A stretch of DNA of 6,559 bases, taken from the NCBI GenBank assembly GCA_030835185.1, contig JAUQWL010000147.1:1-6559 (forward strand), in the 5' to 3' direction. Below the pieces are notes generated by a model that saw nothing but the letters and a program-made list of their open reading frames with translations, was not told the origin of the DNA and did no database searches. Positions 1-6,394 of this stretch are shown one piece after another. Numbering within the stretch: position 1 is the stretch's first letter; each line of letters begins with the position of its first letter. Source of the DNA: Solirubrobacterales bacterium. Its GTDB lineage: Bacteria; Actinomycetota; Thermoleophilia; Solirubrobacterales; 70-9. Made by a program: the position numbers and the translations under genes.

Positions 1-429
1 GTGTACGACGTGCTGACGATCGCCTCGATGGTCGAGCGCGAGGTTTCGATTGCGAAGGAGCGCCCGATCGTCTCCGCCGTGATTTACAACCGCCTCAGCC
101 GCGGCGAACCACTTTTCATCGACGCCACCACCCGCTTCGCCCTCGACAACTGGACCGAGCCACTGACTGAAAGCGACCTCGCCGTCGATTCGCCGTACAA
201 CACGCGGACCAACGCCGGCCTCCCTCCGGGGCCGATCGGAAGCCCGGGCCTCGCTTCGATCGAGGCGGCCGCCAGACCGGCCAGGACCGACGTCTGGCTG
301 TACGTGGTCAAACCGGGCACCTGTGGAGAGCACACGTTTTCCTCCTCGCTTGAAGAGCACAACGCCAACGTCGCCAAGTACCAGGCGGCGCAGGAGGCGG
401 CCGGCGGCTCGCCGACCGACTGCGGGTGA
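1..429 (+). CDS. mltG: Endolytic murein transglycosylase MltG, C-terminal fragment (gene cut by left edge)
   Basis: This is the last 142 codons of an MltG (YceG-like) protein, an inner-membrane-anchored enzyme that cleaves nascent peptidoglycan glycan strands and so helps set strand length. The reading frame is open to base 1, and family members are usually 330 residues or longer. The true start, the membrane anchor and the LysM-like part must therefore lie upstream, and the GTG at base 1 should not be taken as the start. Visible family motifs, in order, are ASMVERE (residues 8-14, whose first Glu matches the catalytic Glu of the canonical ASIVEKE), a conserved YNRL, FIDATTRF in place of the more common LQTDPTVIY, SPYNTR, GLPPGPIG, and a late HTFSSSLEEHN. 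The stop is at 427-429 and aroE follows after 19 bp, suggesting one transcript. The mltG-aroE pairing is also known in mycobacteria. The family call is firm. Confidence 0.93.
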   Translation: MYDVLTIASMVEREVSIAKERPIVSAVIYNRLSRGEPLFIDATTRFALDNWTEPLTESDLAVDSPYNTRTNAGLPPGPIGSPGLASIEAAARPARTDVWLYVVKPGTCGEHTFSSSLEEHNANVAKYQAAQEAAGGSPTDCG

Positions 430-448
430 ACGGCGAAATGCCTCTGCG

Positions 449-1267
449 ATGAACGTCGGAGAGCGATCACGCGGTAGCAGCCGTCTGGCCGTCGTAGGCC
501 ACCCGGTGGCCCATTCCCGCTCGCCGGCGATGCAGAACGCGGCGCTGGCGGACTTGGGCCTGGCCCCTGAATGGAGCTACGAGGCGATCGACGTCGACCC
601 GGACGAATTCGACGCGAAGGTCCGTGGTCTCCCCGACCACGGTTTCGTGGGCGTCAACGTCACCGTCCCCCACAAGGAGGCCGCGCTCAGGCTCGCCACC
701 GAGGCCGGCGAGGCCGCGGCAGAGATCGGAGCGGCCAATACCCTGATCTTTGAACACGGTTCTGTGCGCGCTGAGAATACCGACGCCCCGGGACTGCTGG
801 ACGCCGTCGGGTCTGTCGGAGCCGGTACCCCGGCCCTGGTGCTCGGAGCCGGCGGAGCCGCGCGGGCCGTGCTCTGGGCCCTGGCCGGTGCCGGTTGCGA
901 GGTGTCTGTGTGGACCAGAACTGCGGCGCGCGCCGAAGCGATGACCGCAGAACTCGGCGGCGAGTGCGTCGATGCGCCGCGGGGAGCCGACTTCGACCTC
1001 GTTGTAAATGCCAGCGCGGCCGGTCTCGGCGGCACAGGCGCAATGGACGAGCTTCCGCTCGATCGGGCAGACTTCCGGCCGGGCCAGAAAGTGGTCGACA
1101 TGGTCTACGGGGACGAGCCGAGCACGCTGCTCGAGGCAGCGGGACGCGCCGGAGCGGAGACCATCGACGGGCTCGAGATCCTGGTCCGCCAGGGTGCCCG
1201 CTCGCTCGAGATCTGGACGGGCCGCAAACCTTCACTGGAAGTCATGCGCCTCGCGGCACGCGGCTGA
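449..1267 (+). CDS. aroE: Shikimate dehydrogenase (NADP+), AroE
   Basis: This cytoplasmic enzyme reduces 3-dehydroshikimate to shikimate, step 4 of the chorismate pathway. From ATG 449 the protein has 272 residues, the normal family size. The shikimate-binding SxS pair is S23/S25 in HPVAHSRSP. NVTVPHK (70-76) carries the catalytic Lys76. Asn97 (GAANT) and Asp112 (NTD) complete the active site. GAGGAAR (133-139) is the dinucleotide loop, followed by TRT near 156-158, the usual position of the NADP-phosphate recognition motif. The C-terminal end has DGLEILVRQGA and WTG. The frame stays open upstream to 323, but that extension is Arg/Pro-rich and overlaps mltG. ATG 449 begins just before the conserved domain, so I chose it, although there is no clear Shine-Dalgarno sequence. 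A four-codon ORF at 438-452 overlaps the start and is probably meaningless. The gene is convergent with the next one, with a 29-bp gap. Confidence 0.96.
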   Translation: MNVGERSRGSSRLAVVGHPVAHSRSPAMQNAALADLGLAPEWSYEAIDVDPDEFDAKVRGLPDHGFVGVNVTVPHKEAALRLATEAGEAAAEIGAANTLIFEHGSVRAENTDAPGLLDAVGSVGAGTPALVLGAGGAARAVLWALAGAGCEVSVWTRTAARAEAMTAELGGECVDAPRGADFDLVVNASAAGLGGTGAMDELPLDRADFRPGQKVVDMVYGDEPSTLLEAAGRAGAETIDGLEILVRQGARSLEIWTGRKPSLEVMRLAARG

Positions 1268-1296
1268 ACGGATCATCCGGCGTACCCGGGGGCGTT

Positions 1297-2010
1297 TCAG
1301 ATGGCGGTCAGGGCGGCAGGCTGCGAGAGCGCCGGCCCGCCGTCTCCCCCCGGTTTGCCGTCGCTCTGGTTGTCCGGTCCGGTGGAACCGGCGCCGGCAG
1401 CGGTGTCATCGTAGGCTCCGGACCCGGCCCGTTCGGCGCCTACCCGGCCGCAGGCACGCGTGCTGTGTACCGTGGCCAGCCTTCGTTCAGATTCGAGTTC
1501 GGTCACCGCGAAGCTGCCGGGCTGTGACGGCAACAGCAGGTCGAAAACCGCAGGTGCGAACCTGGTCGCCGTGACAGTTCTTCCGAACCGGGAGATCTCG
1601 ATATCGAGCGGCTTCGAGGTCCGGAGGTTGAGGACGAGGCGTGTACCCGGTCTGACGCAGATATCGACCGTGCCGGGACCGACTCTGGTCGTGATGGTCA
1701 CCGTCTTTCCATCGGCGCTCCGTTCGACGTCGCCGGAGCCCGTACCGCCGGCGGCCGTGTCGCCCGGATCGTTGCCGCCGCCCCCGCTGCTGCCCGTATC
1801 GCCCGTGACTCCCTCGCTACTGCCCGTATCGCCCGTTGTCCCAGTCACGCCGGCAGCATCTGTCACATCCGTGGCACCGGTGGATCCGCTCGTATCGCCG
1901 TTCTGGCTCTTTTCGACCGAATCCTCGACCGGGTCGGGGGCGATGATCGCGATCACGGTCGAGACGCCGAGCAGCACCAGCATCACGACGATCAGTCGGC
2001 GGGCGGCCAT
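1297..2010 (-). CDS. Unrecognised membrane-anchored protein with low-complexity linker and extracytoplasmic beta-rich domain
   Basis: I do not recognise this 237-residue protein. Residues 1-5 (MAARR) are basic and are followed by a hydrophobic segment at about 6-24, fitting an uncleaved signal anchor or signal peptide. Residues about 29-98 form a Gly/Thr/Ser/Asp-rich linker with the repeated unit VTGDTGSS or TGDTGSS. Residues about 99-190 look folded: alternating beta-type stretches such as KTVTITTRV and RLVLNLR, then a PSQPGSFAV segment, with two cysteines (C118, C187). Residues 191-237 are again Gly/Ala/Ser-rich and probably disordered. I chose ATG 2008-2010 because it directly precedes the anchor. 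The frame extends 19 codons further to a TTG at 2065-2067, which would abut the aroC start. Codons favour G or C at position three on this strand, supporting it over the Pro/Ser/Val-rich opposite-strand frame. The domain could be cupredoxin-like or immunoglobulin-like, but that is a guess from the strand pattern. No Shine-Dalgarno sequence is evident. Confidence 0.72.
   Translation of the reverse strand: MAARRLIVVMLVLLGVSTVIAIIAPDPVEDSVEKSQNGDTSGSTGATDVTDAAGVTGTTGDTGSSEGVTGDTGSSGGGGNDPGDTAAGGTGSGDVERSADGKTVTITTRVGPGTVDICVRPGTRLVLNLRTSKPLDIEISRFGRTVTATRFAPAVFDLLLPSQPGSFAVTELESERRLATVHSTRACGRVGAERAGSGAYDDTAAGAGSTGPDNQSDGKPGGDGGPALSQPAALTAI
1785..1836. repeat. Short in-gene direct repeat (17 bp identical, 30-bp period)
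   Basis: CTGCCCGTATCGCCCGT occurs at 1790-1806 and again at 1820-1836. Extending left to 1785 and 1815 gives 21 of 22 matching bases. The period of 30 bp is exactly ten codons, so the repeat keeps frame and encodes the duplicated TGDTGSS units in the linker of the minus-strand membrane protein. A recent slippage or unequal-recombination event in a low-constraint linker explains it well. I see no link to a mobile element. Confidence 0.8.
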
Positions 2011-2066
2011 CAGGTGTTCACGCTCAAGGCATCGGTCATGGTTGAGGCAATAGCCTAGGCGTCGCA
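2011..2066. other. Divergent intergenic region between the membrane-protein gene and aroC
   Basis: These 56 bp separate two divergently transcribed starts, so promoters for one or both genes are expected here or just inside the neighbouring coding sequence. I cannot identify a convincing -35/-10 pair on either strand. Two details are visible. An 8-bp perfect palindrome, GCCTAGGC, lies at 2053-2060. Its AGG is 7 bases before the aroC ATG and is the only Shine-Dalgarno-like sequence for that gene. The palindrome could bind a dimeric regulator, but a site this short is also expected by chance. Confidence 0.3.
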
Positions 2067-3227
2067 ATGAACTTCCGCTTCACAACCGCAGGGGAGTCCC
2101 ACGGACCCGGTCTGGTTACGATCGTCGAAGGCCTTCCTGCCGGCCTCGAACTGGACCGCGAAGCGCTCGACCGGGACATGGCCCGCCGCCAGCTCGGCCA
2201 CGGCCGTGGCGGCCGGATGAAGATCGAGACCGACACGGTCGAGATCCGCACCGGCGTCCGCCACGGCAAGACGCTCGGCAGCCCGATCGCAGCCCTGGTC
2301 GCCAACCGGGACTACAAGAACTGGGACGAGCGCATGAACCCGTGGCCGGTCGAGGCCGATATTCCCGAGATCACCCTGCCGCGGCCGGGCCACGCGGATC
2401 TGACCGGGATGTGGAAGTACAACCAGACCGACCTTCGCAACATCCTCGAAAGGGCCAGCGCCCGGGAGACCGCGGCCCGAGTAGCGGCCGGAGCGATCGC
2501 CAGGGCGTTCCTGACCGCGATGGGGGTGACCGTCAGAAGCCATGTGACCCGGATCGCCTCGGTCGAGGCTCCCGAACGGCAGGACCTGAAGCCCGAAGAT
2601 TTCGACGGCGTCGATGACGATCCGGTGCGATGCCTCGACCCCGAGGCGTCGGCCCGCATGGTCGAGCGGATCAACGTGCTTCGCAAGAAGAACGAGAGCC
2701 TCGGCGGGACCTTCGAGGTCCGGGTCTTCGGGCTCGTGCCGGGGCTTGGCAGTCACATCTCCTGGGAGGACCGGCTCGATGGCCGGCTTGCCCAGGCGAT
2801 CTGCTCGATCCAGTCGATCAAGGGTGCATCGATCGGCGAAGCCTGGGACGTTGCCTCCCGACCCGGGTCGGAGGCGCATGACGAGATCTTCTGGTCCGAA
2901 GACCGCGGCTGGTACCGCGAGACCAACCACGCGGGCGGCCTCGAAGGCGGCATGACCAATGGCGAGCCGCTTTCTGTCAGGGCGGCGATCAAGCCGATCT
3001 CGACCATGACCAAACCGCTGCGCTCGGTCGACATCAAGACCAGGGAGCCGGCCAAGGCCCACAAGGAGCGGACAGACTCGACCGTGGTCCCGGCTGCGGC
3101 CGTGGTCGGCGAGGCGATGATCTGCCTCGTGCTGGCGAAGTGCTACCGCGAGAAGTTCGGCGGCGACCACATCGATGACGTGATCGGCGCGCTGGACGCC
3201 TACAGGGACCGAATCGGCTGGCGATGA
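2067..3227 (+). CDS. aroC: Chorismate synthase, AroC
   Basis: AroC eliminates phosphate from 5-enolpyruvylshikimate-3-phosphate to give chorismate, step 7, using reduced FMN without net redox. The 386-residue length is normal. Family signatures are GESHGPGL (residues 9-16, His12), the Arg-rich RRQLGHGRGGRM (40-51), RPGHAD (106-111, His109), the ERASARETAARVAAG block (128-142), NHAGGLEGGMTNGE (287-300) and the C-terminal KERTDSTVVPAA (333-344). The GRGGRM and KYNQTD types resemble the actinobacterial/Gram-positive branch. One block differs from the usual IKGVEIGxGF: here residues 251-260 read IKGASIGEAW. ATG 2067 is chosen because the first conserved residues follow at once and AGG lies 7 bases upstream. 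The stop overlaps the aroK-aroB start as ATGA. This is the first gene of a four-gene unit and is transcribed away from the minus-strand membrane-protein gene. Confidence 0.97.
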   Translation: MNFRFTTAGESHGPGLVTIVEGLPAGLELDREALDRDMARRQLGHGRGGRMKIETDTVEIRTGVRHGKTLGSPIAALVANRDYKNWDERMNPWPVEADIPEITLPRPGHADLTGMWKYNQTDLRNILERASARETAARVAAGAIARAFLTAMGVTVRSHVTRIASVEAPERQDLKPEDFDGVDDDPVRCLDPEASARMVERINVLRKKNESLGGTFEVRVFGLVPGLGSHISWEDRLDGRLAQAICSIQSIKGASIGEAWDVASRPGSEAHDEIFWSEDRGWYRETNHAGGLEGGMTNGEPLSVRAAIKPISTMTKPLRSVDIKTREPAKAHKERTDSTVVPAAAVVGEAMICLVLAKCYREKFGGDHIDDVIGALDAYRDRIGWR

Positions 3228-4771
3228 TCTGCCTGGTCGGGTTCATGGGCGCGGGCAAATCGACTGCCCTTGCCGAACTCGGCGCGAAGGGCCTGCGCAC
3301 CGCTGACGCCGACCGGCTGATCGAGGACGAAGCCGGCAGAAGCATCCCGGAGATATTCGAAGAATCAGGCGAGGCGGACTTCCGCGAGATAGAGGAGAGG
3401 GTCGTGCTCGCGGCTCTGAAGGACCGGGGGATCGATGTTCTCGCCCTCGGCGGAGGAACGGTGTCGAGCCCGGTCCTGAGGGAAGCCCTTTCGGCGCCGG
3501 AACACACTGTCGTCTGGCTCGAGATCGACGAGAAGGCCGCCTGGCGGCGAGTTCGCCACAGCGACCGGCCTCTGGCCCGCGACCAGGACGCATTTCGCGC
3601 GCTCTTCCTCGAGCGCCGGCCACTGTATGGCTCGATCGCCGACGCCATTCTGCCCGCTGTGGCAATCCGGATCTGGGACCGCGCCCTCGAGTCGGTGAGG
3701 ATGCTGGATCTGCTGCCGGCCGGGACCAGGTTGCTCTGGGCGGCCAGCGCGAACGGCGATTACCCCGTTTATGTCGGACGGGATCTTCTCGACGGCCCGC
3801 TTTTTTCAGGCGACGGACCCGTCATGCCCGGCCGGGGCCGCTCCTACGGCTTTACCGACGACTCGGTCGGCCCTCTCTACGCCGGCGCCGTTCGCGGCCT
3901 CGAAGCGACGATTTCGGTCCCGCCCGGGGAGACCGCAAAGACTGTTTCCCAGGCCGAGGATTCGCTGCGGAAGATGGCACGGCTCGGGGTGACCAGATCC
4001 GACCGCTTGATCGCCATCGGCGGCGGAGTGGTCGGCGATCTCGGCGGTTTCTGTGCTGCGACGTATCAGCGCGGCCTGCCTTACGTCCAGGTTCCGACGA
4101 CGCTGGTCGCTCAGGTCGACTCCGCTTACGGCGGCAAGACCGGAGTTGATCTTCCCGAAGGCAAGAATTACGTCGGGGCCTTTCACCTGCCCTCTGCGGT
4201 TATCACCGACGTCGACACTCTTTCGTCCCTGCCCGACGGGGAAATCAGGGCAGGACTGGCTGAGGTGGTCAAGACGGCTCTTCTGGCCGGCGGCGAACTC
4301 TGGGAGCAGGTCAGAGCCCTGGAGCCGGGGGAGATCACCTCCAGGGCCGATCTGGTTTTCGCCTGCGCCCGTTACAAGTGTGGAGTGGTCGCAGCCGACG
4401 AGCAGGATCACGGTCTGAGGGCGGTCCTCAATCTCGGACATACGGTCGGCCACGCGATCGAAGCGGTCACCGGCTACGGCCGCTACCGCCACGGCGAGGC
4501 GGTCGCACTCGGCCTGCTGGCGGCGCTGAGGCTGTCCGACGCCGAGGATCTTCGCGAAGAGGTACGCGAATGGAGCAGTCGCCACGGGCTTCCGGTGCAC
4601 CTCGAGCCGGCCCTGGACGCCGACGAGGTGCTGCGCGCTGTCCAGTTCGACAAGAAGCGCACCGCCAGAGGAGTCGGCTTCGTCCTGCTGAGGAGGCCGG
4701 GCGAACCCCGTAGCGACTGCCTGATCGAGGGCGCTAGAGTGCGAGCCGCGGTGGAAGAGCTGAACTCATGA
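3224..4771 (+). CDS. aroKB: Bifunctional shikimate kinase / 3-dehydroquinate synthase (AroK-AroB fusion)
   Basis: One uninterrupted 515-codon frame carries two shikimate enzymes. Residues 1 to about 160 are shikimate kinase (ATP + shikimate to shikimate-3-phosphate, step 5). They show Walker A GFMGAGKST (6-14), the DAD pair D28/D30, FR at 53-54, GGG at 76-78, the lid motif DRPLA with Arg115, and RRPLY at 131-135. Residues about 178-515 are 3-dehydroquinate synthase (DAHP to dehydroquinate, step 2; NAD and a divalent metal). They show GGGVVGDLGGF (266-276), VPTTL, GGKTGVD with Lys305, EGKN at 312-315, AEVVK (Glu347), GHTVGHAIE (His406) and HGEAV (His423). Glu347, His406 and His423 match the metal ligands of the family. 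The linker is only about 15-20 residues. Both domains are near full length, with no missing key residue. The ATGA overlaps with aroC and aroQ suggest translational coupling. Such fusions are known in other bacteria, for example Thermotoga as I recall. Confidence 0.95.
   Translation: MICLVGFMGAGKSTALAELGAKGLRTADADRLIEDEAGRSIPEIFEESGEADFREIEERVVLAALKDRGIDVLALGGGTVSSPVLREALSAPEHTVVWLEIDEKAAWRRVRHSDRPLARDQDAFRALFLERRPLYGSIADAILPAVAIRIWDRALESVRMLDLLPAGTRLLWAASANGDYPVYVGRDLLDGPLFSGDGPVMPGRGRSYGFTDDSVGPLYAGAVRGLEATISVPPGETAKTVSQAEDSLRKMARLGVTRSDRLIAIGGGVVGDLGGFCAATYQRGLPYVQVPTTLVAQVDSAYGGKTGVDLPEGKNYVGAFHLPSAVITDVDTLSSLPDGEIRAGLAEVVKTALLAGGELWEQVRALEPGEITSRADLVFACARYKCGVVAADEQDHGLRAVLNLGHTVGHAIEAVTGYGRYRHGEAVALGLLAALRLSDAEDLREEVREWSSRHGLPVHLEPALDADEVLRAVQFDKKRTARGVGFVLLRRPGEPRSDCLIEGARVRAAVEELNS
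4753..4759 (+). promoter_or_regulatory. Shine-Dalgarno sequence of aroQ
   Basis: GGAAGAG lies 8 bases before ATG 4768, inside the last codons of the aroK-aroB gene. It supports this ATG, which also forms the ATGA overlap with the aroK-aroB stop. It is the clearest ribosome binding site in the four-gene unit; the starts of aroK-aroB and the peptidase lack one and probably rely on coupling. Confidence 0.5.
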
Positions 4772-5226
4772 GCAGGGCCCAGAACCGGGTGGCGATCCTT
4801 CACGGGGTCAACTTCGACGTCCTGGAGAGGCGCGATCCCGATCTGTACGGCGGACTCGCCCTGGGCGAACTCGAGTACCGGATAACCGGGTGGGCCCGCG
4901 ACTTGGGACTCGAGCCGACCTTCTTCCAGACGAATTCAGAAGCCGAGTTCTGCGGTTATCTGCACCGGCTGAGTGCGGGCTCGGACGCAGCGGTAATCAA
5001 CGCCGGCGCCTGGACTCACTACAGCCGCGCTATCGGTGACGCCCTTGCGGTCGACCCTGTGCCGGCGGTCGAGGTTCACCTCTCCGACGTCGAAAACCGC
5101 GAAGAGTGGCGGCGCATCTCCGTCTTCGAAGGGCTGGTCGAGGCGAAGATCAGCGGCAAGGGTCCGGACGGCTATCGTGAAGCCCTCGGTCTGCTCGCCG
5201 AACTGCTCGGTACGCAGAGTGGCTGA
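4768..5226 (+). CDS. aroQ: Type II 3-dehydroquinate dehydratase, AroQ
   Basis: This enzyme dehydrates 3-dehydroquinate to 3-dehydroshikimate, step 3. The type II enzyme is a small flavodoxin-like protein that assembles as a dodecamer. The 152-residue length is typical. All residues that I match to the mycobacterial active site are present with a constant offset of three: Asn15, Arg22, Tyr27 (the catalytic Tyr, in DLYGG), Asn78 (INAGAW), His84 (THYS), His104 (EVHLSD), Arg111 and Arg115. The N-terminal motif reads LHGVNFDVLERRDP instead of the common NGPNLNLLGxREP. The gene is therefore a divergent member, but the position equivalent to the second Asn is kept. ATG 4768 overlaps the preceding stop and has GGAAGAG 8 bases upstream. 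The last 8 bp overlap the GTG start of the peptidase gene. Function is confidently assigned from the intact active site and cluster context. Confidence 0.93.
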   Translation: MSRAQNRVAILHGVNFDVLERRDPDLYGGLALGELEYRITGWARDLGLEPTFFQTNSEAEFCGYLHRLSAGSDAAVINAGAWTHYSRAIGDALAVDPVPAVEVHLSDVENREEWRRISVFEGLVEAKISGKGPDGYREALGLLAELLGTQSG

Positions 5227-6322
5227 CCCCGGCCGGGGAACGGCCGCGCATTCGCGCGCCGAGCGACTCGATGGTGCTGTCGAAGAAAGCGATATCGACG
5301 CGCTGCTGGTCACCGAGATGAACAACGTCGAGTACCTGACCGGTTTCAGCGGCAGCAACGGTGCCTGTCTCGTCGGGTCGGGCCTGCGGATCTTCTACAC
5401 CGACTTCCGGTACGCGACCCGTGCGGCAGAAGAGATCGCCGGATGGGAGGTCGAGATCGTCCCCGGCGAGTGGCTCTCGGGCCTTGCCGGGCTCATCTCT
5501 TCTGCCGTCGGTGATGGGAGCATCGGCATCGAGGACGATCACGTCACCGTCCGGACCAGCCGCCTGCTCGGTGAGAATCTGTCCGGCGGAACGTCCCTGA
5601 CGGACGCCGGGGGCCTGGTTGAGTTCCTGCGCCGCTCCAAGGACGACGATGAGGTCGCCGCGATAGCGGCGGCGTCCATGCTCACGGACTCGATCTATTC
5701 GGAGGTCTTCGACCGGGGGATGGTCGGCCGCACCGAGGCCGATGTGGCCGGCTTCGTGGTCTCCCGGATGCGCGAGCTCGGAGCCGAACCTTCGTTCCCT
5801 CCGATCATCGCCTCGGGACCAAACGGCGCTCTGCCACACGCTGAACCCGGGTCCCGGAAGATCTCGCCGGGCGAGCTGGTCGTGATGGACATGGGGTCGA
5901 GGGTCGACCGCTACTGCTCGGATTGCACCCGTACGGTCGCCACCGGGACACTTCCCGAGGAAGCGGCCGGGATCTACGACGTTACCCTGCGCGCCAACGA
6001 GCGTGCCCTCGAGGCCATCGCTGCCGGGAAGGGCGCCTCCGAAATCGACGCCGTCGCCAGGGATCTGATCGAGGAGGCGGGTTATGGCGAGCACTTCGGT
6101 CACGGACTCGGTCACGGCGTCGGGCTCGAGGTTCACGAAGCACCCCGCCTCGGTCCGCGATCCGAAGACACCCTCGTCGAGGGCGATGTCGTCACGGTCG
6201 AACCCGGCATCTACCTTCCGGGCAGACACGGAGTCAGGATCGAGGATCTGGTCGTTGTCGGGGCGGAGGGAATCAGTCGCAACCTGAGCTCGCATCCGAA
6301 GAATCTCACCGTGGTCGACTGA
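5219..6322 (+). CDS. pepQ: M24-family Xaa-Pro peptidase (PepQ/PepP-like, cytoplasmic)
   Basis: This is a dinuclear-metal peptidase of the creatinase/aminopeptidase P fold. It is expected to cleave next to proline, either the Xaa-Pro dipeptide bond (prolidase) or an N-terminal Xaa-Pro bond. The sequence does not decide between these. Residues about 10-135 form the creatinase N-terminal domain, with NVEYLTGFSGSNG near 36-48. Residues about 140-367 are the catalytic pita-bread domain. All five metal ligands are present: Asp224 and Asp235 (MDMG...CSDCTRT), His299 (GHGLGHG), Glu328 (VEPGIY) and Glu342 (RIEDL), with second-shell His295 and His306 (VHEAP). I chose GTG 5219, which overlaps aroQ by 8 bp and gives 367 residues, close to relatives of about 350-370. 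The frame is open further upstream to 5036, but that part is an Arg/Ser-rich shadow of aroQ. The same neighbour, followed by efp, is found after aroQ in Bacillus (yqhT) and mycobacteria. No signal peptide is seen. Confidence 0.92.
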   Translation: MADPGRGTAAHSRAERLDGAVEESDIDALLVTEMNNVEYLTGFSGSNGACLVGSGLRIFYTDFRYATRAAEEIAGWEVEIVPGEWLSGLAGLISSAVGDGSIGIEDDHVTVRTSRLLGENLSGGTSLTDAGGLVEFLRRSKDDDEVAAIAAASMLTDSIYSEVFDRGMVGRTEADVAGFVVSRMRELGAEPSFPPIIASGPNGALPHAEPGSRKISPGELVVMDMGSRVDRYCSDCTRTVATGTLPEEAAGIYDVTLRANERALEAIAAGKGASEIDAVARDLIEEAGYGEHFGHGLGHGVGLEVHEAPRLGPRSEDTLVEGDVVTVEPGIYLPGRHGVRIEDLVVVGAEGISRNLSSHPKNLTVVD

Positions 6323-6325
6323 AAA

Positions 6326-6340
6326 GGGAGCGCGCCTCCC
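6326..6340 (+). terminator. Weak hairpin just after the peptidase stop
   Basis: GGGAG (6326-6330) can pair with CTCCC (6336-6340) around a 5-base loop, beginning 4 bases after the peptidase stop. No T-run follows directly; the nearest, CTTTTTG, starts about 30 bases later at 6371. It could mark the 3' end of the operon or slow read-through, but it lacks the form of a standard intrinsic terminator. Confidence 0.25.
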
Positions 6341-6379
6341 GGTTCGTCGGCAGGTGACCACGACCGCCTCCTTTTTGTG

Positions 6380-6385
6380 TAGTAT
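6380..6385 (+). promoter_or_regulatory. Possible -10 element of a promoter for the downstream leader RNA
   Basis: TAGTAT resembles TATAAT and lies in an AT-richer pocket (6371-6388) within otherwise GC-rich DNA, between the peptidase gene and the hairpin cluster. A -35 partner is poor: GTGACC at 6354-6359 is the best match to TTGACA, and its 20-bp spacing is too long. If real, transcription would start near 6391-6394, just before the first stem at 6395. Confidence 0.25.
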
Positions 6386-6394
6386 GTGAGCACC

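Noticed and set aside
109..138. FIDATTRF in MltG in place of LQTDPTVIY, as a possible loss of function
   Set aside because: The catalytic Glu motif and the other blocks are intact, and as I recall the IDATTR form is ordinary in actinobacterial MltG proteins.
323..448. N-terminal extension of AroE upstream of ATG 449
   Set aside because: The added 42 residues are Arg/Pro/Thr-rich, overlap mltG in another frame and have no counterpart in the AroE family.
1268..1296. Possible bidirectional terminator between the convergent aroE and membrane-protein genes
   Set aside because: CGGAT-C-ATCCG (1269-1279) leaves a one-base loop, and the CCGG/CCGG pairing (1277-1289) has only four base pairs. No T-run is present on either strand.
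1460..2053. Plus-strand open frame of 197 codons rich in Pro, Ser, Thr and Val opposite the membrane-protein gene
   Set aside because: The composition is typical of an antisense frame across a Gly/Thr/Asp-rich linker. The minus-strand frame has a proper membrane anchor, a coherent domain and a G/C third-position bias.
2055..3170. Minus-strand open frame of 371 codons across aroC
   Set aside because: It lies wholly opposite an intact chorismate synthase gene, and its Arg/Asp/Gly/Leu-rich sequence has no family motif. Long antisense frames are expected in high-GC DNA.
5036..5218. N-terminal extension of the peptidase upstream of GTG 5219
   Set aside because: It is an Arg/Ser-rich out-of-frame reading of aroQ. 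Starting at GTG 5219 gives the usual family length.
5150..6361. Minus-strand open frame of 403 codons across the peptidase gene
   Set aside because: It mirrors a complete M24 peptidase with all metal ligands and shows no recognisable domain of its own.
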